DNA of 64,000 nt from Dinoroseobacter sp034111085. GTDB taxonomy: Bacteria > Pseudomonadota > Alphaproteobacteria > Rhodobacterales > Rhodobacteraceae. Shown piece after piece: positions 17,078 to 25,601 of the stretch (position 1 is the stretch's first letter; each line of letters starts with the position of its first letter). A program made the position numbers and the translations under genes. The notes beneath the pieces are model-generated. The model saw only the letters and a program-made list of their open reading frames with translations. It did not search any database and had not been told where the DNA came from. The stretch spans positions 93,437 to 157,436 of the forward strand of contig JAWUXZ010000027.1 of NCBI GenBank assembly GCA_034111085.1, read 5' to 3'.

Positions 17078-18370
17078 ATGGATACGATCTTTGCGTTGGC
17101 GTCGGCCCGCGGGAAAGCTGGCGTTTCTGTGGTTCGCGTTTCCGGCCCAGGTGCGTTTCGGGCAATGGAGCAGCTGACGGGTGTTGCTCCCGCAGCGCCA
17201 GATCGCCGTTTGCTTTGGGTCCGAAACGCGAGCGGCGAGCGGCTAGATCAAGCCCTATGTTTGAGCTTTGCCGACGGCGCAAGTTTTACGGGCGAGCCTG
17301 TCGTCGAACTGCACTTGCACGGATCATTAGCGATTTTGTCTTCTGTTTTAAGGGAGTTGGGTGCTTTCGAAGGTTTGCGGCTTGCTGATCCCGGTGAGTT
17401 CACACGCAGGGCGCTAGAGAATGACCGCCTCGATTTGGCGCAGGTCGAAGGGCTTGGCGATCTGATTGAGGCTGAAACGGAAGCGCAACGCGTCCAAGCG
17501 CAGCGCGTGTTTTCCGGCGCACTTGGGGCGAAGGTTGAGGTTTGGCGAAAAGACCTTATCCGGGCCGCCGCCTTGATCGAGGCTGTAATCGACTTTGCCG
17601 ACGAAGACGTCCCAGAAGACGTTACGCCAGAGGTTGGTGAATTGTTGGTTGGGGTTCGGGAAAGCGTCGCGCTGGAAGTGGCGGGGGCGCATTTGGCCGA
17701 ACGGATCCGTGACGGCTTTGAGGTGGCGATTATTGGTGCGCCGAACGCTGGGAAGTCCACACTGCTCAACCGGATTGCCGGGCGTGAGGCTGCGCTGACA
17801 TCTGAGTTTGCGGGCACGACGCGCGATATCGTCGAGGTCCGGATGGATTTGGACGGTCTTCCGGTGACATTTCTAGACACCGCTGGTCTGCGAGAGGCGC
17901 AAGACCCCGTGGAAGCAATGGGCGTGCAATTGGCTAAGGATCGCGCTGAGGCAGCCGATCTGCGGGTGTTCTTGCTGGATGAAGGTGGTGTTTTGGCCTC
18001 GGTCGAGCCTAGGCCGGAGGATATTGTTGTCGGCGGCAAGGCTGATTTAGGTCACGCACCTGGGATGCTGGTTGTTTCTGGCAAAACAGGCCAAGGTGTT
18101 GACACGCTTTTGGGCCAAGTTTCCGCGGTGCTCGGTGCGCGCGCGACCGGGGCAGGGATGGCAATTCGGGAAAGGCACTACGCTGCTATGTCTGGTGCTA
18201 TTGGTGGCATGGACGGTGCATTGCGCCTTCTCGAAAAACACGGCGGTGTGGAAGAGTTTATCGCCCAAGAGATACGCGGTGCGGTAGTTGATCTTGACTC
18301 GGTCATTGGCCGGATAGATGTGGAAGACGTTCTTGATGAAATTTTCTCCAGCTTTTGTCTGGGCAAGTGA
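17078..18370 (+). CDS. mnmE: tRNA modification GTPase MnmE
   Basis: With MnmG, forms the complex that makes 5-carboxymethylaminomethyl-uridine at wobble U34. 430 residues. Tetrahydrofolate-binding N-domain with ASARGKAGVSVVRVSGP, GTPase G1 GAPNAGKST near residue 223, G2 GTTRD, G3 DTAGL, and the C-terminal CLGK matching the CxGK motif. The G4 base-recognition motif reads GKAD instead of NKxD (around 18031-18045). It is followed at once by mnmG. Confidence 0.95.
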   Translation: MDTIFALASARGKAGVSVVRVSGPGAFRAMEQLTGVAPAAPDRRLLWVRNASGERLDQALCLSFADGASFTGEPVVELHLHGSLAILSSVLRELGAFEGLRLADPGEFTRRALENDRLDLAQVEGLGDLIEAETEAQRVQAQRVFSGALGAKVEVWRKDLIRAAALIEAVIDFADEDVPEDVTPEVGELLVGVRESVALEVAGAHLAERIRDGFEVAIIGAPNAGKSTLLNRIAGREAALTSEFAGTTRDIVEVRMDLDGLPVTFLDTAGLREAQDPVEAMGVQLAKDRAEAADLRVFLLDEGGVLASVEPRPEDIVVGGKADLGHAPGMLVVSGKTGQGVDTLLGQVSAVLGARATGAGMAIRERHYAAMSGAIGGMDGALRLLEKHGGVEEFIAQEIRGAVVDLDSVIGRIDVEDVLDEIFSSFCLGK

Positions 18371-18373
18371 GGA

Positions 18374-20251
18374 GTGTTTCACGTGAAACATCCTGATTTC
18401 GACGTGATTGTGATTGGCGGCGGACATGCCGGCTGTGAGGCCGCGCATGCATCGGCCCGGATGGGCGCTCGGACGGCGTTGGTGACCCTGCGCGTTGATA
18501 CTATTGGCGTGATGTCATGCAACCCGGCGATTGGTGGCTTGGGCAAGGGTCACCTTGTTCGAGAGATTGATGCCTTGGATGGCGTGATGGGTCGCGTGGC
18601 AGACGAGGCGGGAATTCAGTTTCGGCTTCTCAACCGGAGGAAAGGCCCCGCTGTTCAAGGGCCGCGAGCACAATCCGACAGACGCATCTATCGAGAGGCA
18701 ATGTTGCGAGAAGTGCGGGCGCAACCAAACTTAACGATCCTTGAAGGTGAGGTTGCCGATTTCGAGATGAACGGGGACCGCGTTGTTGGCGTTCGTTTGG
18801 CGGATGGCAGCGTTCTGGGCGCAAGTGCCGTTATTTTGACAAGCGGAACCTTTCTGCGCGGCATGATCCACATGGGTGATCAAACCGTTCCGGGCGGACG
18901 TATTGGTGATAAGCCGTCGATCCGACTCGCTGAACGGATTGATGGGTTTGGGCTGACCATGGGTCGGTTGAAGACAGGCACGCCGCCGCGTTTGGATGGG
19001 CGCACGATCAACTGGGACGCGCTAGAGGTTCAACACGGCGATACAGATCCGGTTATGTTTTCGTTTTTGTCGGGTAAGCCGAAACAGCGGCAGGTGTCTT
19101 GCGGCGTGACGCATACCAATGAGGCAACGCATGATATTGTTCGTGCCAATCTGCAAAGCTCAGCGATGTATGGAGGCAAGATCGAAGGTGTTGGCCCGAG
19201 GTACTGCCCATCCATTGAGGACAAGGTCGTGCGGTTCGCCGAGAAAACGTCCCATCAGATATTCTTGGAACCTGAGAGCTTAAGTGACGACACCGTTTAT
19301 CCAAACGGCATTTCTACGTCGCTGCCAGTCGCAGTTCAGGAATCTTACGTTCGAAGCATTGTAGGGCTAGAGGCTGTCGATATTCTGCAGCCCGGCTACG
19401 CCATTGAATACGATTATGTCGACCCGCGTGCGCTAGACTGGACGCTACAGTTGAAGGCCGTTCCTGGCCTGTATCTTGCTGGTCAGATAAACGGCACGAC
19501 CGGATATGAAGAGGCTGCCGCGCAGGGGATGGTTGCCGGGCTTAACGCGGCCTCAATGTGCCTGGGCGGGGAGGCCGCATCGTTCTCAAGAACCACATCC
19601 TATATCGGCGTGATGATTGATGACCTCGTTACGAGGGGCGTGACCGAGCCGTACCGCATGTTCACGTCACGCGCTGAGTTCAGACTTTCGTTGCGGGCGG
19701 ATAATGCGGATCAACGGCTTACACCCGGTGGGATCGCTTGGGGGTGTGTGGGAGAAGAGCGCAGCCGTGCCTTTGGTGAAAAACAAGAGGCGCTAAGCAG
19801 GGGCCGATCTTTGCTTACCGGCACGCAGATCACTCCAAATGAAGCGCGCGCACATGGCTTAGATGTGAATCAAGACGGCGAACGTCGAAGCGGTTATGAT
19901 CTATTGGCGTTTTCTGAGATTGATATGGCGGCGCTTGACCCAATTTGGCCTGATCTGAAGGCGCTCCCCGAAGATGTGCGCCAACAGCTCCAGACCGATG
20001 GAATGTACGCGCCTTATATTGCGCGACAAGCACGTGAAATTGAGGCGATGGCACGGGACGCGGAAAAGAAGATCCCTGTCACGATATCTTTTGCGGATAT
20101 TAAGGGGCTTTCTGGGGAGGTGCGCCAGAAGCTTGAGCGCGTTCGCCCTACGACACTGGATCAAGCTGGAAGGATAGAAGGTATGACGCCGGCAGCTTTG
20201 ACGTTGATACTTGCGCATTTGCGCCGCGCTGATCGTCGGAAGTCCGCATGA
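18374..20251 (+). CDS. mnmG: tRNA modification FAD enzyme MnmG (GidA)
   Basis: FAD-dependent partner of MnmE in wobble-uridine modification; 625 residues. The FAD-binding GGGHAGCEAA is near the N-terminus and NGTTGYEEAAAQG near residue 375 is a family signature. The GTG at 18374 gives an N-terminus (MFHVKHPDFDV) aligned with the E. coli form. However the GGAG at 18371-18374 is at correct distance only for a GTG at 18383, which would start MKHPDFDV; the true start may be the latter, leaving parS in the leader. rsmG overlaps the stop by ATGA. Confidence 0.96.
   Translation: MFHVKHPDFDVIVIGGGHAGCEAAHASARMGARTALVTLRVDTIGVMSCNPAIGGLGKGHLVREIDALDGVMGRVADEAGIQFRLLNRRKGPAVQGPRAQSDRRIYREAMLREVRAQPNLTILEGEVADFEMNGDRVVGVRLADGSVLGASAVILTSGTFLRGMIHMGDQTVPGGRIGDKPSIRLAERIDGFGLTMGRLKTGTPPRLDGRTINWDALEVQHGDTDPVMFSFLSGKPKQRQVSCGVTHTNEATHDIVRANLQSSAMYGGKIEGVGPRYCPSIEDKVVRFAEKTSHQIFLEPESLSDDTVYPNGISTSLPVAVQESYVRSIVGLEAVDILQPGYAIEYDYVDPRALDWTLQLKAVPGLYLAGQINGTTGYEEAAAQGMVAGLNAASMCLGGEAASFSRTTSYIGVMIDDLVTRGVTEPYRMFTSRAEFRLSLRADNADQRLTPGGIAWGCVGEERSRAFGEKQEALSRGRSLLTGTQITPNEARAHGLDVNQDGERRSGYDLLAFSEIDMAALDPIWPDLKALPEDVRQQLQTDGMYAPYIARQAREIEAMARDAEKKIPVTISFADIKGLSGEVRQKLERVRPTTLDQAGRIEGMTPAALTLILAHLRRADRRKSA
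18375..18390. other. parS: parS centromere site 1
   Basis: Perfect TGTTTCACGTGAAACA, the bacterial ParB-binding palindrome. It lies across the junction of mnmE and mnmG and encodes FHVKH at the annotated MnmG start. Confidence 0.92.
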
Positions 20252-20874
20252 TGGATGGCCGGAAGCAGTTTCAAGAGGTTTTCAAGCCGAGCGATTTGGA
20301 GATGTCGAAGCTTGATGCCCTTGTTGCAACGCTCATCAAGTGGAATCCCCGCATTAACCTCGTTGCCGCGAATAGCCTGACGGATGTTTGGACCCGGCAC
20401 ATTCTTGATTCAGCACAGCTTTTTGAGACCCATTCTGTTGGCACCGCTGTTTGGGTGGACCTCGGCAGTGGCGGTGGTTTCCCCGGATTCGTGATTGCAA
20501 TTCTTGCGCAGGCGCGCGCGCCAGACCTCAAAGTCAGGCTTGTAGAAAGCGATCAACGCAAAGCGGCGTTTCTAAGAACTGTTTCACGTGAAACAATGAC
20601 GCCCGTTGAAGTGATTGTGGGGCGGGCTGAGCAGATCGAACCGCAGAGCGCAGATATCGTTTCGGCCCGCGCGCTTGCGCCACTTAACCGTTTGCTGGAC
20701 TATGCAGAGCGGCATCTGGTTCCAAGTGGCCGCTGCGTGTTCCTGAAAGGCGAAACGCATGAGGAAGAGCTTCGAGGGGCGCTTGCAATATGGCAGTTCA
20801 CGTATCAGAAAGAACCGAGCCTAAGCCACCCTTCCGGAACCGTTCTGTCTATCGGAGATCTCCGACGTGCCTAA
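20248..20874 (+). CDS. rsmG: 16S rRNA m7G527 methyltransferase RsmG (GidB)
   Basis: Adds the 7-methyl group to G527 of 16S rRNA using S-adenosylmethionine; 208 residues. The SAM-binding DLGSGGGFPGFV is at about residues 71-82, with LVESDQRKAAFLR as motif II. The coding sequence contains a complete parS site, read as the residues VSRET. It starts at an ATGA overlap with mnmG and overlaps parA by 8 bp. Confidence 0.95.
   Translation: MMDGRKQFQEVFKPSDLEMSKLDALVATLIKWNPRINLVAANSLTDVWTRHILDSAQLFETHSVGTAVWVDLGSGGGFPGFVIAILAQARAPDLKVRLVESDQRKAAFLRTVSRETMTPVEVIVGRAEQIEPQSADIVSARALAPLNRLLDYAERHLVPSGRCVFLKGETHEEELRGALAIWQFTYQKEPSLSHPSGTVLSIGDLRRA
20580..20595. other. parS: parS centromere site 2
   Basis: Perfect TGTTTCACGTGAAACA wholly inside the rsmG coding sequence, 2,205 bp right of site 1. 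Confidence 0.92.
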
Positions 20875-21688
20875 GTCAGTCGAAATGCCGCGTCCCAAGA
20901 TTATTGCGATAGCAAACCAAAAAGGCGGGGTTGGTAAAACGACGACCGCGATTAACCTTGGCAGCGCACTTGCCGAGCTTGGGAAGCGTGTTCTTGTGGT
21001 GGACCTTGATCCCCAAGGAAACGCATCCACCGGCCTTGGTGTTGGGGCAGATGATCGCGACAGCACGACCTACGATATGTTGATCGACAATATGGCGCTG
21101 TCTGAGATTGTGCGGAAAACAGATGTCGAAAACCTATCCATCGCGCCCGCCACGACAGATCTTAGCTCAGCCGATATTGAGCTTGTCTCAAATGAAAAGC
21201 GCATTTTTCTGCTACATGACGCGCTTCGATCGGATGAAACCGCGGAGCTGGATTTTGACTATATTCTGATCGATTGCCCCCCGTCACTTAACCTACTTAC
21301 AGTTAACGCGATGGTTGCAGCGCATTCAGTGCTGGTCCCTTTACAAAGTGAGTTCTTCGCGCTGGAAGGCCTGTCCCAACTAATGTTGTCGATCCGCGAG
21401 GTCCGCCAGTCGGCCAATAAAAGCCTGCGGATCGAGGGCGTTGTCTTAACAATGTACGACAGCCGCAATAATCTGTCGAAGCAAGTGGAAGATGATGCAC
21501 GCGAAAACCTTGGTAACTTGGTGTTCGATACGATCATTCCCAGAAACGTACGCGTTAGCGAAGCGCCATCATTTGCGATGCCAGTGCTCAGCTATGACCC
21601 AACATCGCGCGGGAGCTTGGCGTATCGAGAGCTTGCCGCAGAAGTTCTGAGGCGCCAAACTATCCCTGAAGAAGAGCCCACGAGCTGA
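20867..21688 (+). CDS. parA: Chromosome partitioning ATPase ParA
   Basis: Chromosomal ParA of 273 residues with the deviant Walker A KGGVGKTT near residue 20 and Walker B LIDCPPSLN. With ParB and parS it segregates the origin region. The GTG start at 20867 has GGAG 9 bases upstream; an ATG six codons later is the alternative. parB follows after 14 bp. Confidence 0.95.
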   Translation: MPKSVEMPRPKIIAIANQKGGVGKTTTAINLGSALAELGKRVLVVDLDPQGNASTGLGVGADDRDSTTYDMLIDNMALSEIVRKTDVENLSIAPATTDLSSADIELVSNEKRIFLLHDALRSDETAELDFDYILIDCPPSLNLLTVNAMVAAHSVLVPLQSEFFALEGLSQLMLSIREVRQSANKSLRIEGVVLTMYDSRNNLSKQVEDDARENLGNLVFDTIIPRNVRVSEAPSFAMPVLSYDPTSRGSLAYRELAAEVLRRQTIPEEEPTS

Positions 21689-21702
21689 GCGAGGACCATC
21701 GA

Positions 21703-22605
21703 ATGTCAGGACCTAAGAAGGAACGCCGTGGACTTGGGCGAGGGCTTACCGCCCTAATGGCAGACGTAAATTTGCCAGATAATGTCGCGGGCGACCAGGG
21801 ATCTGGTGCGCAGACTGTGGAGCTACCGGTTGAAGCGCTTCTGCCGAACCCCGACCAGCCACGGCGTGATTTCCGCGCAGAGGACCTCGAAAGCTTGGCA
21901 GCGTCGATCCGTCAAAAAGGTGTAATTCAACCTCTGATCGTCCGTGCTGTTACAGGGATGGCGCAGAAGTACCAGATTGTAGCCGGAGAGCGACGGTGGC
22001 GTGCAGCTCAGATGGCGCAGGTCCACATGGTTCCCGTGGTCGTTCGGGAGCTGACGGATGTGGAAGTTCTTGAAATCGCGATCATCGAAAACATCCAACG
22101 TGCTGACCTTAACGCGATTGAAGAAGCGCTCGGATATAAACAGCTGATGGACCGATTCGGCCACACGCAAGAAAAGATGGCCGAAGCGCTCGGGCGCAGT
22201 CGTAGCCACATCGCAAATCTTTTGCGCCTTTTGAACCTTCCATCTGACGTGCAGGAGCATTTACGCGAAGGACGGCTATCACCTGGTCATGCGCGCGCCC
22301 TAATAACGGCGCCGAATGCCTCGGTTTTGGCCAGCGAAGTTGTTTCCAAGGGCATGTCAGTGCGCGAAACGGAACGCCTCGCGAAAATTTCGACGCTTAG
22401 CGGCGGAAAGGCAGCCCCAGCCGAAAGGCATGGTCCCGAGAAAGATGCCGATACCCGCGCGCTCGAGGGGGATCTATCTGCAACGCTTGGCATGAAGGTT
22501 GCAATTAACCACAGCGCGACTGGGGAACATGGTGTGGTGACCATTACCTATCGCGATCTGGAGCAGCTGGACGTGTTATGTCAGAGGTTGTCCGGGTTTA
22601 GTTAG
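21703..22605 (+). CDS. parB: Chromosome partitioning protein ParB
   Basis: CTP-dependent parS-binding clamp of 300 residues. The N-terminal RRGLGRGLTALM is the ParA-interacting region; GERRWRAAQMA (the CTP-binding GERR box) is near residue 92; the helix-turn-helix GHTQEKMAEALGRSRSHIANLLRL reads parS; the C-terminus is the dimer domain. Three perfect parS sites lie within 3.5 kb of it. Confidence 0.96.
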   Translation: MSGPKKERRGLGRGLTALMADVNLPDNVAGDQGSGAQTVELPVEALLPNPDQPRRDFRAEDLESLAASIRQKGVIQPLIVRAVTGMAQKYQIVAGERRWRAAQMAQVHMVPVVVRELTDVEVLEIAIIENIQRADLNAIEEALGYKQLMDRFGHTQEKMAEALGRSRSHIANLLRLLNLPSDVQEHLREGRLSPGHARALITAPNASVLASEVVSKGMSVRETERLAKISTLSGGKAAPAERHGPEKDADTRALEGDLSATLGMKVAINHSATGEHGVVTITYRDLEQLDVLCQRLSGFS

Positions 22606-22613
22606 GAAGGCGC

Positions 22614-23771
22614 TTAGTCGATCAACAGCTCTCGAAGAATGGCGTTGAGGACCAACCGACCGTTCGCTGTTGTGCTCAAGTTCCCGTTTTCAAACGTCAC
22701 CAACCCATTTTCGGCCAGCGCATTTATCTTAATCTTGGAAATCTCTTGATCACGCATCGCATCAACCTTCGCCAGTTCCACCCCCGCGCGTAATCGCAAG
22801 CCCATCATCAGAACTTCATCGGACCTATCGTGGAGCGTTAATCCTTCACGTGGAAGCTCAGGGGATGTTTCACGTGAAACATCGGCCAACCAAGCCGCCG
22901 GCATGCGTTTTTCCTCGGTGGCCCAGACAGCACCCGCTGAAGTCAGCCTTCCATGCGCCCCTGGGCCAACACCCATATAATCGCCACCACGCCAGTAGAT
23001 CAGGTTATGACGCGATTCCTGACCGACACGCGCATGATTGGACACTTCATATCCCGGCAGGCCTTCAGCTTCGCAAAGCGCCTGCGTCATTTCAAACAGC
23101 GTCACTGACCGATCTTCATCGGGCAACCCGAGCAGTCCACCGACCGCATGGCGCGCAGCAAACGCTGTCCCGTCCTCCACAGTCAGTTGATACAGCGATA
23201 GGTGGTCTGTCCCGAGTGCCAACGCCCGCCCAAGTTCAGTCTGCCAATCTGCCTCACGTTGGTTTTGCCGCGCATAGATCAGATCAAAGCTCACGCGATC
23301 AAAGGTGTTTTGCGCCAGCTCAACCGCCTTCAAAGCATCATCAACCGAATGCAGTCGCCCCAGCGCGCGGAGGTCAGTATCGTCGAGTGCCTGAACGCCA
23401 AGTGAGACCCTGTTGACGCCTGCAGCCCGATAGCCACGAAAACGACCAGCCTCTACAGAGGTAGGGTTAGCCTCTAGGGTAATTTCAAGATCGTTCACGC
23501 ATCGCCATAGTCGCTGAACTTTATCGAGGATCGCCCCAACCAGTGCAGGGTCCATCAGCGAAGGCGTTCCGCCACCGAAATAGACGGTCTCTAGTATGCG
23601 GTCGCCTGTTTCCGCGGCTAGGCGGTCAAGGTTCCAAAGAAACCCGCGCGCCCATGCGTCCTGATCAACCTTTGCAGAAACATGGCTGTTGAAGTCACAA
23701 TATGGGCATTTTGCTTGGCAAAACGGCCAATGAACATAAAGACCAAGGCCGCCTGTACGCAGATCGCCCAT
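22614..23771 (-). CDS. hemW: Radical SAM heme chaperone HemW
   Basis: Radical-SAM protein of 385 residues with the cluster motif CQAKCPYC (CxxxCxxC) near residue 21. The short form, lacking the N-terminal extension of true HemN, and the C-terminal HemN-type domain place it with HemW, a heme-handling chaperone, rather than oxygen-independent coproporphyrinogen oxidase. The gene carries parS site 3. The ATG at 23771 is preferred over a GTG one codon earlier. Confidence 0.9.
   Translation of the reverse strand: MGDLRTGGLGLYVHWPFCQAKCPYCDFNSHVSAKVDQDAWARGFLWNLDRLAAETGDRILETVYFGGGTPSLMDPALVGAILDKVQRLWRCVNDLEITLEANPTSVEAGRFRGYRAAGVNRVSLGVQALDDTDLRALGRLHSVDDALKAVELAQNTFDRVSFDLIYARQNQREADWQTELGRALALGTDHLSLYQLTVEDGTAFAARHAVGGLLGLPDEDRSVTLFEMTQALCEAEGLPGYEVSNHARVGQESRHNLIYWRGGDYMGVGPGAHGRLTSAGAVWATEEKRMPAAWLADVSRETSPELPREGLTLHDRSDEVLMMGLRLRAGVELAKVDAMRDQEISKIKINALAENGLVTFENGNLSTTANGRLVLNAILRELLID
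22866..22881. other. parS: parS centromere site 3
   Basis: Perfect TGTTTCACGTGAAACA inside hemW, 2,286 bp right of site 2, beyond the end of parB. On the coding strand it is read as VSRET, the same residues as in rsmG. Confidence 0.92.
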
Positions 23772-24154
23772 CACGCGCCCTTAAAGGCTGTGACCTCAAC
23801 TTCATAGAGCATCTCTGGCTCCATCAAGTCCGCCAACACCATCGTGGCGGCAGGGCGTATGTTACGAAGCGCGTCGCCGATTGCGGGCGTCGCCGTTTCA
23901 ACCAACGATCTATCCGCAATATAATGCACAACACGCACAATATGCTGTGGCTCAAAACCTGCTTCCAACAATACCTTGTGGACTGTCGCAAAGCTCTGAG
24001 TCACCTGCTCGGCCACACCGTTCGCAATCTTCATCGTGTCATAGTCATAGCCGGTTACGCCGGACATGAAGCACCAGTCGCCCTGAATAACAGCGCGCGA
24101 GTAGCTTAGCGCCTCTTCAAATGGCGATCCGGTGGAAAGGGAGCGGCGGCTCAT
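23771..24154 (-). CDS. RidA/YjgF-family protein
   Basis: A 127-residue member of the Rid (YjgF/YER057c/UK114) superfamily. The family's conserved blocks are present, with GDWCFMSGVTGYD replacing the usual SG..G block and no clear catalytic Arg in the canonical place, so enamine/imine deaminase activity is not certain. It sits between rdgB and hemW in a tight leftward operon (1-4 bp overlaps). Confidence 0.82.
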   Translation of the reverse strand: MSRRSLSTGSPFEEALSYSRAVIQGDWCFMSGVTGYDYDTMKIANGVAEQVTQSFATVHKVLLEAGFEPQHIVRVVHYIADRSLVETATPAIGDALRNIRPAATMVLADLMEPEMLYEVEVTAFKGA

Positions 24155-24768
24155 GGCGAGCCCTCCGCGAACACTTTGACCAGACCCTCGAACGCGCGCG
24201 CTCGGTGGCTGATGCGGTTCTTTTCCCAGCGATCCATCTCGCCAAAAGTGATGTCGTAGCCATCAGGCTGGAAGATCGGATCATAGCCGTGACCCTGCGC
24301 ACCGCGCATTGGCCAAACCACACAACCCGGCATCCTGCCTTCGAACACCTCATCATGTCCATCAGGCCAAGCCAAAACGAGCGTGCAACAGAACCGAGCG
24401 GTCCGGGGATGTGCTGCACCCAAGGCCTCCAGCTTTTCGTGGGTCACACGCATAGCCATCTCGAAATCGCGTCCGTTCGGCGTTTCCGCCCAATCGGCCG
24501 TGAAGACGCCCGGCGCACCGTCCAGCGCATCAATTTCGATCCCGGAATCGTCGGCCAAAGCGGGCAGGCCAGTCGCCTGGGCCGCTGCATGCGCCTTGAT
24601 CCGCGCGTTCCCAACGAAGGTGGTCTCAGTCTCGTCCGGCTCGGCCAGCCCGAGCGCGCCCGCAGACACTGCCTCCACCCCGAAGGGTGTTAGCAGCGCT
24701 GCGATTTCAACGAGTTTTCCCGCATTATGGGTCGCCACCACCAGCTTTTGGTCAGTAAATCGCCGCAT
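24151..24768 (-). CDS. rdgB: XTP/dITP pyrophosphatase RdgB
   Basis: Hydrolyses non-canonical purine triphosphates (ITP, XTP) to keep them out of DNA and RNA. 205 residues, with the N-terminal ATHNAGKLVEI motif, LADDSGIEIDAL, and the C-terminal SHRARAFEGL signature. It overlaps the RidA-like gene by ATGA and shares one base with the rph stop; rph-rdgB-hemW is a conserved alphaproteobacterial order. Confidence 0.96.
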   Translation of the reverse strand: MRRFTDQKLVVATHNAGKLVEIAALLTPFGVEAVSAGALGLAEPDETETTFVGNARIKAHAAAQATGLPALADDSGIEIDALDGAPGVFTADWAETPNGRDFEMAMRVTHEKLEALGAAHPRTARFCCTLVLAWPDGHDEVFEGRMPGCVVWPMRGAQGHGYDPIFQPDGYDITFGEMDRWEKNRISHRARAFEGLVKVFAEGSP

Positions 24769-25481
24769 TAGCTGACAGCCGCTTTCTGTGCGGCAACCAA
24801 CTCAGCAACGCCGATGTCAGCGAAATCCATCAATGTATTCAACGCCTCTCGCGAAAATGGCGCGCCCTCGGCTGAGCCTTGAACCTCGATCAGACCACCC
24901 GTTCCGGTCATCACGAAGCTTGCATCGGTCCCAGCTTCGCTATCCTCGGCATAATCCAGATCAAGCACGGGCTGCCCGGCATAGATACCACAGCTGACAG
25001 CGGCCACATGATCGGTAAGCGGATCGCTGATCACGTCGCCCGCCTTCATCAGCTTATTCACAGCCAAGCGCAGCGCCACCCAAGCGCCGGTGATGGACGC
25101 GCAACGTGTCCCGCCATCGGCTTGGATCACGTCGCAATCAATGCTGATCTGCCGCTCGCCAAGCGCCACGCGATCGACGCCCGCACGCAAGGATCGCCCG
25201 ATCAGACGCTGAATTTCCTGTGTCCGCCCGCTCTGCTTGCCTTGGGCAGCTTCGCGACGCCCACGCGTGTGTGTAGCGCGCGGCAGCATCCCGTATTCCG
25301 CTGTCACCCAGCCAAGACCTGAGTTCTTCAGAAACGGAGGAACGCGCTGCTCAAGTGACGCACTGCACAGCACATGCGTCTCGCCCATCTTGATCAGGCA
25401 AGAACCCTCGGCGTACCGCATCACGCCAGGTTCGATTGAAATCGAGCGCATTTCGTTTACTTGACGACCAGAGGGGCGCAT
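24768..25481 (-). CDS. rph: Ribonuclease PH
   Basis: Phosphorolytic 3'-5' exoribonuclease that trims tRNA 3' ends; 237 residues. RPSGR at the N-terminus, the phosphate-site segment RGRREAAQGKQSGRTQEI, and LDLDYAEDSEAGTD are diagnostic. It diverges from hrcA across 120 bp. Confidence 0.97.
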   Translation of the reverse strand: MRPSGRQVNEMRSISIEPGVMRYAEGSCLIKMGETHVLCSASLEQRVPPFLKNSGLGWVTAEYGMLPRATHTRGRREAAQGKQSGRTQEIQRLIGRSLRAGVDRVALGERQISIDCDVIQADGGTRCASITGAWVALRLAVNKLMKAGDVISDPLTDHVAAVSCGIYAGQPVLDLDYAEDSEAGTDASFVMTGTGGLIEVQGSAEGAPFSREALNTLMDFADIGVAELVAAQKAAVS

Positions 25482-25601
25482 ATGTTCATCCTTTATCTTA
25501 AGTTGGGCGCAGATACGCGCGCAGGGGGTCGAAATGCAAGTCTGATTGACGCCCGCGCATGCACCCCGTTAGATCGCAGAACATGGACTTAGACAGGCAA
25601 A

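Noticed and set aside
25482..25601. CIRCE element upstream of hrcA
   Set aside because: No TTAGCACTC-N9-GAGTGCTAA or close variant found in the 120 bp.
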